Of a DNA stretch of 64,000 nt, positions 43,765 through 52,473 are shown one piece after another. The stretch comes from Streptomyces sp. SKN60. Lineage in GTDB: Bacteria; Actinomycetota; Actinomycetes; Streptomycetales; Streptomycetaceae. The notes beneath the pieces were generated by a model, which was not told the DNA's origin, searched no databases, and saw only the letters and a list, made by a program, of their open reading frames with translations. Within the stretch, counting starts at the first letter, position 1. Every line of letters begins with the position of its first letter. The stretch covers positions 1-64,000 of the forward strand of contig NZ_JAHTMW010000018.1 in NCBI RefSeq assembly GCF_026236535.1. Direction: 5' to 3'. A program made the position numbers and the translations under genes.

Positions 43765-43807
43765 GGGCCTTTCGGACAGCGGTCATCCGGTGATCATGGC
43801 ATGGGCC

Positions 43808-44509
43808 TCAAGGGCTGTCGAGGCTCGTCGGTGGCAGGCAGGCGACCAGCAGGTCCGCCAGCTCGACGGGGCGGCTGAGCGCGACGCAATGGCTCGCGGC
43901 GATCTCGTGCGGGACCACACCGAGGCGTTCCCGCACGAGCCGGCGCAGGAAGTCGGGCGGCAGGAAGCGGTCTTCCGTGCACAGGACGCATGCCGTCGGC
44001 ACGGTCGGCCAGGTGTCGAGCGGCCAGGGCTGGGCCGACGCGGCCGGCGAAGGGTGTGCCCGTTCCCTGCCCATCGCTTCCTCGGCGAGTGGGCGGGGCA
44101 CGTCGTGGTAGAACGCGACATAGGGGTCGTCACTGCCGGTGAGGCCGCCGTCCCGGGCGGCCTGGCGCCTGACGGCCTCGGTGTAGTCGGTGTCGCCCCA
44201 CCACTGGTCGGGTGACTCGCCCGGCGCGGGGACCATTCCGGCGACCAGCACCAGCGCCTCGACGGGACGGCGTGCCGCGACGAGCGGCGCGGTGAACGCG
44301 CCGAACGACTGGCCCACGACGACGAGGCCGTGGCGGTCGCCGACCGCCTCGACCACGGCGTCGGCGTAGTCGTCGAGGGTCAGCGAGTCGTCGTCGCCCG
44401 GGAGGTCCGGAGCGACCACGTCGTGCCCGCGGGCCCGGAGTTCGGCCTCGACCAGGTGCCAGTACCAGCCGACGTCTCCGGCACCGTGGATCAACACGAA
44501 GGTCTGCAC
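43808..44509 (-). CDS. Alpha/beta hydrolase
   Basis: 233 residues from GTG 44509 with GAGAGGC upstream; an earlier in-frame start would precede the conserved TFVLIHGAGDVGWYWHLVEA. The nucleophile elbow is GLVVVGQSFGAFTAP (Ser near 85), the acid is in CTEDRFLPP, and the His in AASHCVALSRP. The family hydrolyses esters or related bonds; substrate unknown. Confidence 0.85.
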   Translation of the reverse strand: MQTFVLIHGAGDVGWYWHLVEAELRARGHDVVAPDLPGDDDSLTLDDYADAVVEAVGDRHGLVVVGQSFGAFTAPLVAARRPVEALVLVAGMVPAPGESPDQWWGDTDYTEAVRRQAARDGGLTGSDDPYVAFYHDVPRPLAEEAMGRERAHPSPAASAQPWPLDTWPTVPTACVLCTEDRFLPPDFLRRLVRERLGVVPHEIAASHCVALSRPVELADLLVACLPPTSLDSP

Positions 44510-44624
44510 GCCATGCCTCTCGTCCGTTCTCGCCCAGCGGGCTCCCACCACCATGTTCCCTTCAGGCGGGAAGGGCTCGCGCCCCGGCGGCGGCTCCCGC
44601 CCGAGCCGCCGCCGGGGCGGTCGG

Positions 44625-45206
44625 TCAGAAGGTGAGGTGCTGGTAGTGCCGCAGGCGGGAGCCGGCGGCCTGTTCGGTCATGCCGAGGGCGGTGGCGACC
44701 TGGGAGATCGCCTCCTGCCGGCCGCCGGTGATGAACCGGGTGGCCAGGGGGCCGAAGACGGCGGCGGCCGATTCGAGTTCGCCGACGGCCTTCAGTACGG
44801 CGAGCGGGTGTTCGTCGACGAGCTGGTCGAGGCGCTCCTGCAGCCGGCTCAGCAGGGTGTCCACGTCCTCGGGCAGTTTCACCGCGCGGGCCGCGACGTC
44901 GTCCATGTGGGCCTCCCAGTCCCGCTCGGGCCCGGAGACGTCGTAGTCGTGGGGGTAGTCGGGGTTGATCTTCTTCCAGTCGATCGGGACGGTCCGCTCG
45001 CCGCGCCACCCGCACGCGCAGCTCCCCCGCATCGCCGTGGCGGCCGGCCTGTGGGAGTCGCCGGTGTAGACCCACCAGTCCGTCGACTCGTGGAAGTAGG
45101 CACCGCTGCCCATGTCGAAGTAGACCGGCCCCGGCTCGCTGCCGTCGGCGAGCAGCACCCCGACCTTGCCCTCGTGCGACTCGAATCCGTCACGCTTCCA
45201 GCACAT
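44625..45206 (-). CDS. Hypothetical protein with Cys-rich N-terminal domain
   Basis: 193 residues from ATG 45206 with GGAGGGA upstream. The N-terminal half (KVGVLLADGSEPGPVYFDMG, STDWWVYTGD, GSCACGWRGERTVPIDW) looks like a small zinc or beta domain. The C-terminal half is helical and ends with a helix-turn-helix-like EAISQVATALGMTEQAAGSR. It might be DNA-binding, but I cannot name it. Confidence 0.7.
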   Translation of the reverse strand: MCWKRDGFESHEGKVGVLLADGSEPGPVYFDMGSGAYFHESTDWWVYTGDSHRPAATAMRGSCACGWRGERTVPIDWKKINPDYPHDYDVSGPERDWEAHMDDVAARAVKLPEDVDTLLSRLQERLDQLVDEHPLAVLKAVGELESAAAVFGPLATRFITGGRQEAISQVATALGMTEQAAGSRLRHYQHLTF

Positions 45207-45479
45207 CGCGGGAATCCCTCCTCGGCGGCACAGAGCGGCGGCCCGAGCGGGCCGCCCGCGTCCACGATGGGACAGCGGACGGCGGCGTCGCAGGAGAGTT
45301 GGCATATTCCGAAGGCAAGTGGTTGCGCGGCGGATCGCCGCACGCCCCCCGGCCCGGGAATCGGGCCGTTCGCCGGTCGGGCCGGCGTTCGATCGGTGAC
45401 GGCGTGGGCGGGGTATCGCCTCCCTCGCCCGGATGGCGGACCATACTGGTCACGCCCTGCTCACCCACCGAACGGTTCC

Positions 45480-46682
45480 ATGGCCAAGAACAGCACTCCA
45501 CCGACCCCCGTCCCCGACACCGCCTGGCTCGGGCGCGGACGCCACCTCGGGCCCGAGCCCGAGCGGGACGTCCGGCGCAACCTGATCGCGCTCAAGGCGG
45601 CCCAGGTGATCGACGACTTCCTGGACCTCGACCCCGTGGAGGCGGCCCGCTCCACCGATCTGTACCCGCGGGACGAGTCCGCCGATCCCGGCCCGTCCGC
45701 CCGTCGGCTCTTCGAGGCGCGGTGGCGCGTCGGTGAGGGGGTCACGGTGCGGGCGCAACTGACGACGTACGAGCCCGAGTCGCGCCGTACGGACGGTGAG
45801 GGCGTCGGCTGGGTCCTGGCCGCCGAGGCGGAGCGGGCGTGGCAAGCGGACTGGCCGTCGCCCGCCACCGTGTTCTGGCCCGACAGCGACCAGGTCGCGT
45901 GGGACGACCACGACACGGTGCCGGGTGTACGCCTGCGGGCGGCGAACCACCTGCCCAAGGACGACGACGAGCTGCGCCGCGTGCTGCGGGTCTGCCTGCG
46001 GCAGAGCTGGTACATCCATGTCGTGGTGCACGAGGCGATGACGCCGGACGTGCTGGGGCGGCAGCCGATCACGGCGTTCCTGCCGCCGAGTCTGCGTCAC
46101 CGGGTGGTCGAGCACCGGGCCGCGCCGGAGCAGGCGCTGATCGCCGACTTCGCGGTCAAGAAGGAGGCGGGGGCGGGACTCCCGCGCGGTGGAGCCGTCG
46201 TCCTGGCCCCGGCGGAGCGGGTTCCGGGGTACGAGGCCGAGCGCTTCACCGTACGCAATGTCTTCCTGGACGGCACGGAGCCGACCGAACTCCTCGGCAA
46301 GATCAAGGAGTTCGCGGCGCTGCCGCAGCCGATGCCGGCCGACGCCGAGCAGGTCCTGACCCGGCTGCGCCAGGGCTGGCACCTGCTCACCCCGGACGAG
46401 GAGCTGGTGCACGCCCGGGCCATGGTGACCCGGTACGCCAAGGCGCTCGAAGCCATGACGGCGTCCTGCGACCTGTACCGGGAGGCGGCCGAGTCGGCGC
46501 TCGCCGCCCTCGCCGAGGCGACCAGGGGCAACGGCTCGCCCCAGACGCCCGCGGCGGCGCCGGCGGCGGCCGCGGTACCCAAGCAGAACGCCTCGCCGCT
46601 GAAGAGCCTGACCAAGGCGTTCTCGCTCTTCCGGGGGACGGGCGTGGAGACAGAGGGGCGGCAGAGTACGGACGGCCGGTGA
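45480..46682 (+). CDS. Hypothetical cytoplasmic protein
   Basis: 400 residues from ATG 45480. Begins MAKNSTPPTPVPDTAWLGRG; the middle has IHVVVHEAMTPDVLGRQPIT and LPQPMPADAEQVLTRLRQGW; the last 60 residues are Ala/Pro-rich and disordered. Only Streptomyces-type composition can be stated; function unknown. Confidence 0.7.
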   Translation: MAKNSTPPTPVPDTAWLGRGRHLGPEPERDVRRNLIALKAAQVIDDFLDLDPVEAARSTDLYPRDESADPGPSARRLFEARWRVGEGVTVRAQLTTYEPESRRTDGEGVGWVLAAEAERAWQADWPSPATVFWPDSDQVAWDDHDTVPGVRLRAANHLPKDDDELRRVLRVCLRQSWYIHVVVHEAMTPDVLGRQPITAFLPPSLRHRVVEHRAAPEQALIADFAVKKEAGAGLPRGGAVVLAPAERVPGYEAERFTVRNVFLDGTEPTELLGKIKEFAALPQPMPADAEQVLTRLRQGWHLLTPDEELVHARAMVTRYAKALEAMTASCDLYREAAESALAALAEATRGNGSPQTPAAAPAAAAVPKQNASPLKSLTKAFSLFRGTGVETEGRQSTDGR

Positions 46683-46725
46683 CATGCGCCGGGAGGGGCA
46701 TCGGCCCGGGCCCGCCTCGCGGGCG

Positions 46726-47652
46726 CTATGCCGGGACGGCCTTCAAGGCCTCGGCGAGCAGCGCGACCAGTTCGCCGATGACCGGCGGCCGGAGGCCGGT
46801 TCTGCTCACGGCGAGGACCTCGCGGTGGAGCGGTGTGGACTCCGGCGGCAGGGCGACCCGTTGGACCGTGGGCCGGCCGGTCTCCTCGGCGAGCAGGGTG
46901 ACGGGGATCAGGCCGACGGCCAAGCCGGCTCTGATCATGGCGAGCATGCTGTGCAGGTCCTCGGTCTCCAGCGTGACGTCCGGGGAGATGCCCAGTTCTC
47001 CGGCCCAGCGCCGCAGCAGACGCCGATCGGGGTTGTGCGGATGCCCTGAGGTCCATCCCCTCTCCAGGCATGCGGCCAGGTCGAGTGGGCGACGGCCCGG
47101 CTGGGGCCCCGCGACGAGGACCAGTGGCTCGTGCCCCAGGGAGGTGATCTCCCACTCGGGGGAGGGGACCGGCGGGTCCTCGGGCAGGTACCGGTAGGCG
47201 ATGAGCAGATCGAGGTCGCCCGAGGTGACCCTGGGCAGTCCTTCGTGGGTCTCGACGATGACCAGGCGGATACGGGCGGCGCCTCGGTCGCCGGCCTGGA
47301 GAGCGGTCAGGACGCCGGGCAGCAGGTGGCTCACGGCGCTGGGGTAGGCGCCGACGCGCAGTTCGGCGATCTCGCGATTGGAGATGCCGTCGGCGGTGTC
47401 CCTGAAGCGGGCGGTCGCCTCGAAGAGCGTCCGGGCCGCCTGGGCGAGGGAGCGGCCGGCGGCGGTCAGGATGAGCCGGCTGCCCGGGCGGCGGACGAGC
47501 ACTTCGATGCCCAGGTCGCGCTCCAGCGCGGCGATGTGCTGGGAGACCGCGGACGGCACGTAGCCGAGGGCTGTCGCCGCCTCGGCCATGGAGCCGTGCT
47601 CCACCACGGCCAGGAAGGTGGAGAGGAGCTTCAGATCCGGCTGGGTCTTCAT
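46726..47652 (-). CDS. LysR-family transcriptional regulator
   Basis: 308 residues. Helix-turn-helix: VEHGSMAEAATALGYVPSAV then ALERDLGIEVLVRRPGSRLI. Effector domain from about residue 95. It is divergent from the cysteine-desulfurase-like gene at 47788, which it may regulate. Confidence 0.88.
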   Translation of the reverse strand: MKTQPDLKLLSTFLAVVEHGSMAEAATALGYVPSAVSQHIAALERDLGIEVLVRRPGSRLILTAAGRSLAQAARTLFEATARFRDTADGISNREIAELRVGAYPSAVSHLLPGVLTALQAGDRGAARIRLVIVETHEGLPRVTSGDLDLLIAYRYLPEDPPVPSPEWEITSLGHEPLVLVAGPQPGRRPLDLAACLERGWTSGHPHNPDRRLLRRWAGELGISPDVTLETEDLHSMLAMIRAGLAVGLIPVTLLAEETGRPTVQRVALPPESTPLHREVLAVSRTGLRPPVIGELVALLAEALKAVPA

Positions 47653-47787
47653 GGACCGTGAACTCTCCCTTCTTGATCCATCGCTTTACGTGTCCGTACG
47701 CCAGTGCCAGAGTCTGGGAAACCCACCGCTTCCGCGCCCGCCACCCAGGCCGCCGCCTGCGCACTCCCTCCGTCGAAAGCTGAGGCC

Positions 47788-48987
47788 ATGGCCCTCGACC
47801 TGCCCGCCCTGCGGGCCCACTTCCCGTCCCTCGACAGCGGCCTCGCCTTCTTCGACGGCCCGGGCGGGACGCAGACGCCCCGCCCCGTCGCCGAGGCCAT
47901 CGCGGCGACGCTGACCGGCCCGCTGTCCAACCGGGGAGTCGTGAGCCCGTCCGAGCGCAACGCCGAGCGCGCCGTGGCGGACTTCCGCGCCGCCTGTGCC
48001 GACCTGCTGGGCACGCCCTCGAACGGCATCGTCCACGGGCGCAGCGCCACCCAGCTCACGTACGACTTCTCCCGTCACCTGGCGAAGGACTGGCGGGCCG
48101 GCGACGAGATCGTCCTCAGCCGCCTGGATCACGACTGCAATGTGCGGCCCTGGATCCAGGCGGCCGAGCGCGCGGGGGTGAGGGTCCGCTGGATCGAGCT
48201 GGACGCGGCGACCACGGAGCTCGACCTCGCGTCGTACGAGCGGGCGCTGTCGCCCCGTACGCGGCTGGTCGCGGTCACCGCGGCCTCGAACGTCCTGGGC
48301 ACCGAGCCGCCCGTGCGCCGGATCGCCGACCGGGCGCACGAGGTCGGCGCCCTGGTGTACGTGGACGGAGTCCATTACGCCGCGCACCACCTGGTGGACA
48401 TACCCGCCCTCGGCGCCGACCTGTTCGTCTGCTCGCCGTACAAGTTCCTCGGACCGCACTGCGGTGTGCTCGCCGGCCGGCCGGAACTCCTGGAGACCCT
48501 CCGCCCGGACAAGCTCCTGCCGTCGCCCGACACCGTGCCGGAACGTTTCGAGTTCGGCACGCTGCCCTACGAGATCCTGGCGGGGGCCACCGCGGCGGTG
48601 GACTTCCTCGCCGCTCTCGACCCGGGCGCGGCGGTCTCGCGCCGCGAGCGGCTCGCGCGGTCACTGGGCTCCCTGCACCGGCACGAGCTGGCGCTGCGCA
48701 CCAGGCTCGAGGAGGGCCTGCACGCCCTGGGCGACGCCGTCTCCGTGCACTCGAAGGCGGCCGACCGTACGCCGACCCTGCTGATGTCCTTCGAGGGCCG
48801 CGACGCCCGCGAGGCCCAGGCGCATCTGGCCGGGCGGGGCGTCGTGGCCCCGGCCGGATCGTTCTACGCGTACGAGCCCTTCACCGCGCTGAAGCTGGAG
48901 GACCCCGCGCTCCGGGTCGGCCTCGCGCCGTACAACACCGCCGACGACGTGGACCGGTTCCTCGACGGGCTCTCCTCGTTCCTCTGA
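47788..48987 (+). CDS. Cysteine desulfurase-like PLP enzyme
   Basis: 399 residues of the class V aminotransferase fold. The likely PLP lysine is in ADLFVCSPYKFLGPHCGVLA; the cofactor-binding Asp-x-x-His-like segment is VYVDGVHYAAHHLVD. Family members cleave cysteine or act on related amino acids; this branch (cysteine desulfurase-like) has no settled role. TGAGG precedes the ATG at 47788. Confidence 0.87.
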   Translation: MALDLPALRAHFPSLDSGLAFFDGPGGTQTPRPVAEAIAATLTGPLSNRGVVSPSERNAERAVADFRAACADLLGTPSNGIVHGRSATQLTYDFSRHLAKDWRAGDEIVLSRLDHDCNVRPWIQAAERAGVRVRWIELDAATTELDLASYERALSPRTRLVAVTAASNVLGTEPPVRRIADRAHEVGALVYVDGVHYAAHHLVDIPALGADLFVCSPYKFLGPHCGVLAGRPELLETLRPDKLLPSPDTVPERFEFGTLPYEILAGATAAVDFLAALDPGAAVSRRERLARSLGSLHRHELALRTRLEEGLHALGDAVSVHSKAADRTPTLLMSFEGRDAREAQAHLAGRGVVAPAGSFYAYEPFTALKLEDPALRVGLAPYNTADDVDRFLDGLSSFL

Positions 48988-48991
48988 GGTG

Positions 48992-49267
48992 TCACCGGCC
49001 GGCGGTCCCCGCCGGGACTCCGGCCGGATCGCGGCGCTGCTGTCCGTGGTGCTGCTGCTCGCAGATCCGGACGACACAGGTGTCGTCGAGCGTGAGCGGT
49101 CCGACGCCCACCCTGACCCGGAGCCGGGCGCCCACGTCGGGCCAGTTCGGGTCCACTGCCATGACCTGCTGCGTACCCGAGACCCATTCCCCGTAGCGAA
49201 AGCCGTCGGACAGCAGGCTCCACACCGTGGACGGCGGGCTCAAGATCAAGCGACGATCCCGCGACAC
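48992..49267 (-). pseudogene. Truncated SRPBCC (polyketide cyclase-like) protein
   Basis: 91 residues from GTG 49267 with AGAGAAGGGAAGG upstream. FRYGEWVSGTQQVMAVDPNW and GPLTLDDTCVVRICE fit the first two thirds of a Streptomyces SRPBCC protein. The expected last strand and helix are replaced by a Gln/Arg-rich tail ending 4 bp from the convergent gene. Probably a 3' truncation. Confidence 0.55.
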
Positions 49268-49337
49268 CGCGACCGCCTTCCCTTCTCTCCCTAGGAAATG
49301 GCGTCCAAGGCCGCGGCCGACGCTATCCGCACCGTGC

Positions 49338-49374
49338 CGCCCCCGCACGCGGAAGGCGGCCGCACGCGGGGGCG
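49338..49374. terminator. Hairpin before the MarR gene end
   Basis: CGCCCCCGC (49338-49346) and GCGGGGGCG (49366-49374) are complementary; it lies 15 bp beyond the MarR stop. Confidence 0.5.
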
Positions 49375-49388
49375 ACCGACAGGGTGGG

Positions 49389-49838
49389 TCAGGCGGCGGG
49401 TCCGGGCACGAAGACGCGTTCGAGGAGGGTGTACAGGGTGTCCCGGTCGGTGTCGTCGAGCCGGGCCAGGCCGTCGTGCGTGGTGTGCATCTTCGCGCGG
49501 ATCGCGTCGGTGACGCGCTCGCCCTCGGGCGTGAGGATGACGTTCTTGACGCGCCGGTCGGACGCGCCGGCTTCGCGGCGGACGAGGCCGCGCTTCTCCA
49601 GCCGGTCGATGATGCCGGTCATGTTGGAGGCGTCGCAGGTCATGGTCTCGGCCAGGGCGCGCATCGCGGCGGGTCCCCGGCGCAGCACGGTGAGCGCCTT
49701 GCCCTGGCTCGCCGTGAGGTTCTCGCTCGCCGCCGCGACGGTGAAGTCGCCGTAGTAGACGCCGAGCGACACCGAGAGCAGCTCCATGAGCTGGGCGGTG
49801 TCGACGCGGGGCGTTTCGGTGCGAGGAGCTTCTGTCAT
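49389..49838 (-). CDS. MarR-family transcriptional regulator
   Basis: 149 residues. Winged helix: LRALAETMTCDASNMTGIID-like segment (ALAETMTCDASNMTGIIDRL), LEKRGLVRREAGASDRRVKN and LTPEGERVTD. Divergent from the Old Yellow Enzyme gene with CTTGA-N5-TCAAG boxes between them. A Cys (TMTC) in the recognition region could allow redox sensing. The same boxes lie upstream of the MFS gene at 11668. Confidence 0.88.
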   Translation of the reverse strand: MTEAPRTETPRVDTAQLMELLSVSLGVYYGDFTVAAASENLTASQGKALTVLRRGPAAMRALAETMTCDASNMTGIIDRLEKRGLVRREAGASDRRVKNVILTPEGERVTDAIRAKMHTTHDGLARLDDTDRDTLYTLLERVFVPGPAA

Positions 49839-49860
49839 GGGGCCACTCTACCGCGAGAAA

Positions 49861-49932
49861 CTTGACTACCTCAAATATCTACCTCTACCTTCATTCCGTT
49901 GCATGAAGTTCTCAAGCATCAAGGTTGTCAAG
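49861..49932. promoter_or_regulatory. MarR boxes between marR and the OYE gene
   Basis: CTTGACTACCTCAAA at 49861-49875 and CATGAAGTTCTCAAG at 49902-49916 fit CTTGA-N5-TCAAG with one arm mismatch each. A further TCAAG half-site lies at 49928-49932. The first box plus flank shares 18 of 23 bases with the MFS upstream site at 11616-11638. Confidence 0.6.
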
Positions 49933-49955
49933 CAGTAGCCATGAGGAGCGTCCCC

Positions 49956-51083
49956 GTGACCGTCACCGCGTCCCCCGCCTCCCGCGCCGCCGAGATCCTT
50001 TCCCGGCCCGTCGCACTGAAGGGCCTGACCGTCCCGAACCGCATCGCGATGGCGCCGATGACGCGCATGTTCTCCCCCGGCGGCGTTCCCGGCGAGGACG
50101 TGCAGTCGTACTACGCGCGCCGCGCCGCCGCCGGCGTGGGCCTGATCGTCACCGAGGGCACCTACGTCGGCCACGAGTCCGCCGGGCAGAGCGACCGTGT
50201 GCCGCGGTTCCACGGCGAGGAGCAGCTGGCGGGGTGGGCGAAGGTCGCCGCGGCCGTGCACGAGGCGGGCGGCACGATCGTGCCGCAGCTGTGGCACATC
50301 GGCATGGTGCGCGAGCAGGGCCAGGCGCCGTACGCCGACGCCCCCGCCGTGGGCCCCTCCGGTATCCGCGTCGACGGCACCGAGGGCACGGGCAAGGCGA
50401 TGACCCAGAGCGACCTGGACGACGTCATCGGCGCCTTCGCCGAGGCCGCCGCGGCGGCGGAGCGCATCGGTTTCGACGGCGTCGAGCTGCACGGCGCCCA
50501 CGGCTACCTCGTCGACCAGTTCCTGTGGGAGCGGACGAACCGCCGTACCGACGCCTACGGCGGCGACTCCGTGGCCCGTACGAAGTTCGGGGCCGAGATC
50601 GTCGCCGCGGTCCGCGCGGCCGTCTCCCCCGACTTCCCGGTGATCTTCCGCTACTCGCAGTGGAAGCAGGAGGCGTACGACGCGCGGCTCGCCGAGACCC
50701 CGCAGGAGCTCGAGGCGATCCTGGCCCCGCTCGCCGCGGCCGGCGTCGACGCCTTCCACGCCTCGACGCGCCGCTACTGGCTCCCGGAGTTCGAGGGCTC
50801 GGACCTGAACCTGGCCGGCTGGACCAAGAAGCTCACCGGCCTGCCGACGATCACGGTCGGTTCGGTCGGCCTCGACGGCGACTTCATCCGCGCCTTCGCG
50901 GGCGAGGGCGCCGAGCTCGGCAGCCTCGACAACCTCCTCGACCGCATGGAGCGCGACGAGTTCGACATGGTCGCCGTCGGCCGCGCGCTGCTCCAGGACC
51001 CGGAGTGGGCGGCGAAGGTCCTGGCGGGGCGGAGTGACGAGCTGAAGCCGTACGACGCGGCCGCGCTCAAGACCCTGAGCTGA
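49956..51083 (+). CDS. Old Yellow Enzyme-type NADH:flavin oxidoreductase
   Basis: 375 residues from GTG 49956, chosen because GAGGAG lies 8 nt upstream; an ATG at 49941 overlaps that site. TIM-barrel marks: VPNRIAMAPMTRMFS, QLWHIGMV, ELHGAHGYLVDQFLWERTNR and GRALLQDPEWAAKV. FMN enzymes of this family reduce activated alkenes such as enones, often in detoxification. Divergent MarR control suggests induction by an electrophile. Confidence 0.92.
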   Translation: MTVTASPASRAAEILSRPVALKGLTVPNRIAMAPMTRMFSPGGVPGEDVQSYYARRAAAGVGLIVTEGTYVGHESAGQSDRVPRFHGEEQLAGWAKVAAAVHEAGGTIVPQLWHIGMVREQGQAPYADAPAVGPSGIRVDGTEGTGKAMTQSDLDDVIGAFAEAAAAAERIGFDGVELHGAHGYLVDQFLWERTNRRTDAYGGDSVARTKFGAEIVAAVRAAVSPDFPVIFRYSQWKQEAYDARLAETPQELEAILAPLAAAGVDAFHASTRRYWLPEFEGSDLNLAGWTKKLTGLPTITVGSVGLDGDFIRAFAGEGAELGSLDNLLDRMERDEFDMVAVGRALLQDPEWAAKVLAGRSDELKPYDAAALKTLS

Positions 51084-51089
51084 GCCCCG

Positions 51090-51120
51090 GGCGCCGGGGC
51101 GGGTCCCGTGCCCCGGCGCC
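51090..51120 (+). terminator. Terminator of the OYE gene
   Basis: GGCGCCGGGG (51090-51099) and CCCCGGCGCC (51111-51120), perfect 10-bp arms. The next 60 bp repeats GCGCCGTCAGG-like words. Confidence 0.6.
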
Positions 51121-51182
51121 GCCAGGCGATCACCCCGCGCCGACAGGCATCGCCTGGCGCCGTCAGGGGGCAACAGGCGCCG

Positions 51183-51809
51183 TCAGGCGATCAGGCGTTC
51201 CGCCAGCAGGAGTGCGCCGATGGCGATCATCATGGCGCCGGAGACCCGCGAGACCGCCCGGGCTGCCGAGGGCCGGGTCGTGAGCACCGTGCGGGCGAGC
51301 ACGCCGACGGCGAGGTAGACGACGGCGCACACCGTCAGGTGCACGGTGCTCAGGAGTCCGGTCTGCGCGGTGACCGGCCAGCCCGTGGCCGGGTCGATGA
51401 ACTGCGGGAACAGGGAGAAGTACAGCAGCAGCGCCTTGGGGTTCAGGCCGCTGGTCCCGGCGCCCTTGATCACGGTCCGCAGACGGGAGGCCCCCGCCCC
51501 CTGGGCCCCTGCCTGGGCGGCCGCCGGCGTGGCGGGCTGCCGGAACACGCCCCAGCCCAGCCAGAGCAGGTAGCCGGCGCCGGCGACGGTCAGCGCCGTG
51601 AGCACGTTCGGCGAGTTCGCCACGATCACCGCGAGGCCGGCGACCGCCATCAGGGCGTACGCCGTGTGCCCGACGATCAGGCCTGCGACGGCGGGGACGA
51701 CCGAGCGGTCCCGCAGGCCCGCGGAGATCGCGTAGGCCCAGTCGGCACCCGGGGTGAACACCAGCAGCAGGTCCACTGCCAAAAAGGCCGCCAGTGTCGT
51801 CGTGTCCAC
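51183..51809 (-). CDS. LysE-family amino-acid exporter
   Basis: 208 residues with about six hydrophobic segments. The start AAFLAVDLLLVFTPGADWAY carries the conserved F-TPGAD signature of LysE/RhtB exporters. Divergent from an Lrp/AsnC regulator, the usual partner for amino-acid exporters; substrate likely an amino acid. Confidence 0.9.
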   Translation of the reverse strand: MDTTTLAAFLAVDLLLVFTPGADWAYAISAGLRDRSVVPAVAGLIVGHTAYALMAVAGLAVIVANSPNVLTALTVAGAGYLLWLGWGVFRQPATPAAAQAGAQGAGASRLRTVIKGAGTSGLNPKALLLYFSLFPQFIDPATGWPVTAQTGLLSTVHLTVCAVVYLAVGVLARTVLTTRPSAARAVSRVSGAMMIAIGALLLAERLIA

Positions 51810-51929
51810 GATGGTTCCCTCGGTTCCTTCTCACTCTTCTTGCTGTGCGTGGGAAGGCTAGGGCGGATATGCCCGAAAGTGTTTGCGTTCTTACCCCATG
51901 ATCGCGAGATTCGGGGGAGAATCTTCTCC

Positions 51930-52379
51930 ATGGATGCCCTGGACCGGAAGATTCTTACCGAGCTGCAGCTCGACGGCCGCCTCACGGTCACCGAACTGGC
52001 CGCCCGCGTGCAGCTCAGCGTCTCGCCCTGCCACCGCCGCCTGCGCGACCTGGAACGCGAGGGCGCCATCCGCGGGTACCGCGCCGTGGTGGACCCGAGC
52101 GCCGTCGGTCTGAACTTCGAGACGCTCGTCTTCGTCACCCTGCGCTGGGAGGACCCCGACACGGTCACCGCCTTCGAGGAGGCCGTCGCCGCCATCCCCC
52201 ACGTGCTGCAGGCCCAGCGGCTGTTCGGCGAACCCGACTACCTCCTGCGGGTCGCCACCACCGACCTCCCCGCCTTCCAGCAGTTGTACGACCGGCAGCT
52301 CGCCCGGCTGCCCGGCGTCCAGCGTCTGACGTCCACGCTCGTGATGAAGAACGTGGTCGACGACCGCCCGCTGCCCTGA
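51930..52379 (+). CDS. Lrp/AsnC-family transcriptional regulator
   Basis: 149 residues. DNA-binding: LDRKILTELQLDGRLTVTEL and VQLSVSPCHRRLRDLEREGA, then a RAM ligand domain (LVFVTLRWEDPDTVTAFEEA). Divergent from lysE-like gene by 120 bp; probably senses an amino acid and controls export. Confidence 0.9.
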   Translation: MDALDRKILTELQLDGRLTVTELAARVQLSVSPCHRRLRDLEREGAIRGYRAVVDPSAVGLNFETLVFVTLRWEDPDTVTAFEEAVAAIPHVLQAQRLFGEPDYLLRVATTDLPAFQQLYDRQLARLPGVQRLTSTLVMKNVVDDRPLP

Positions 52380-52473
52380 CAGCGGCCGGGCCGACCGCGA
52401 CCGGGCTCACCGCGGCCGGGCTGTCAGAGCCGCCGTCTAGGCTGTCCCACAGATTCGATCAAGGAGCGGGGCA

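Noticed and set aside
51120..51182. Short repeats of GCGCCGTCAGG after the OYE terminator
   Set aside because: Only two or three imperfect copies; may be tail ends of overlapping terminators and is too short to interpret.
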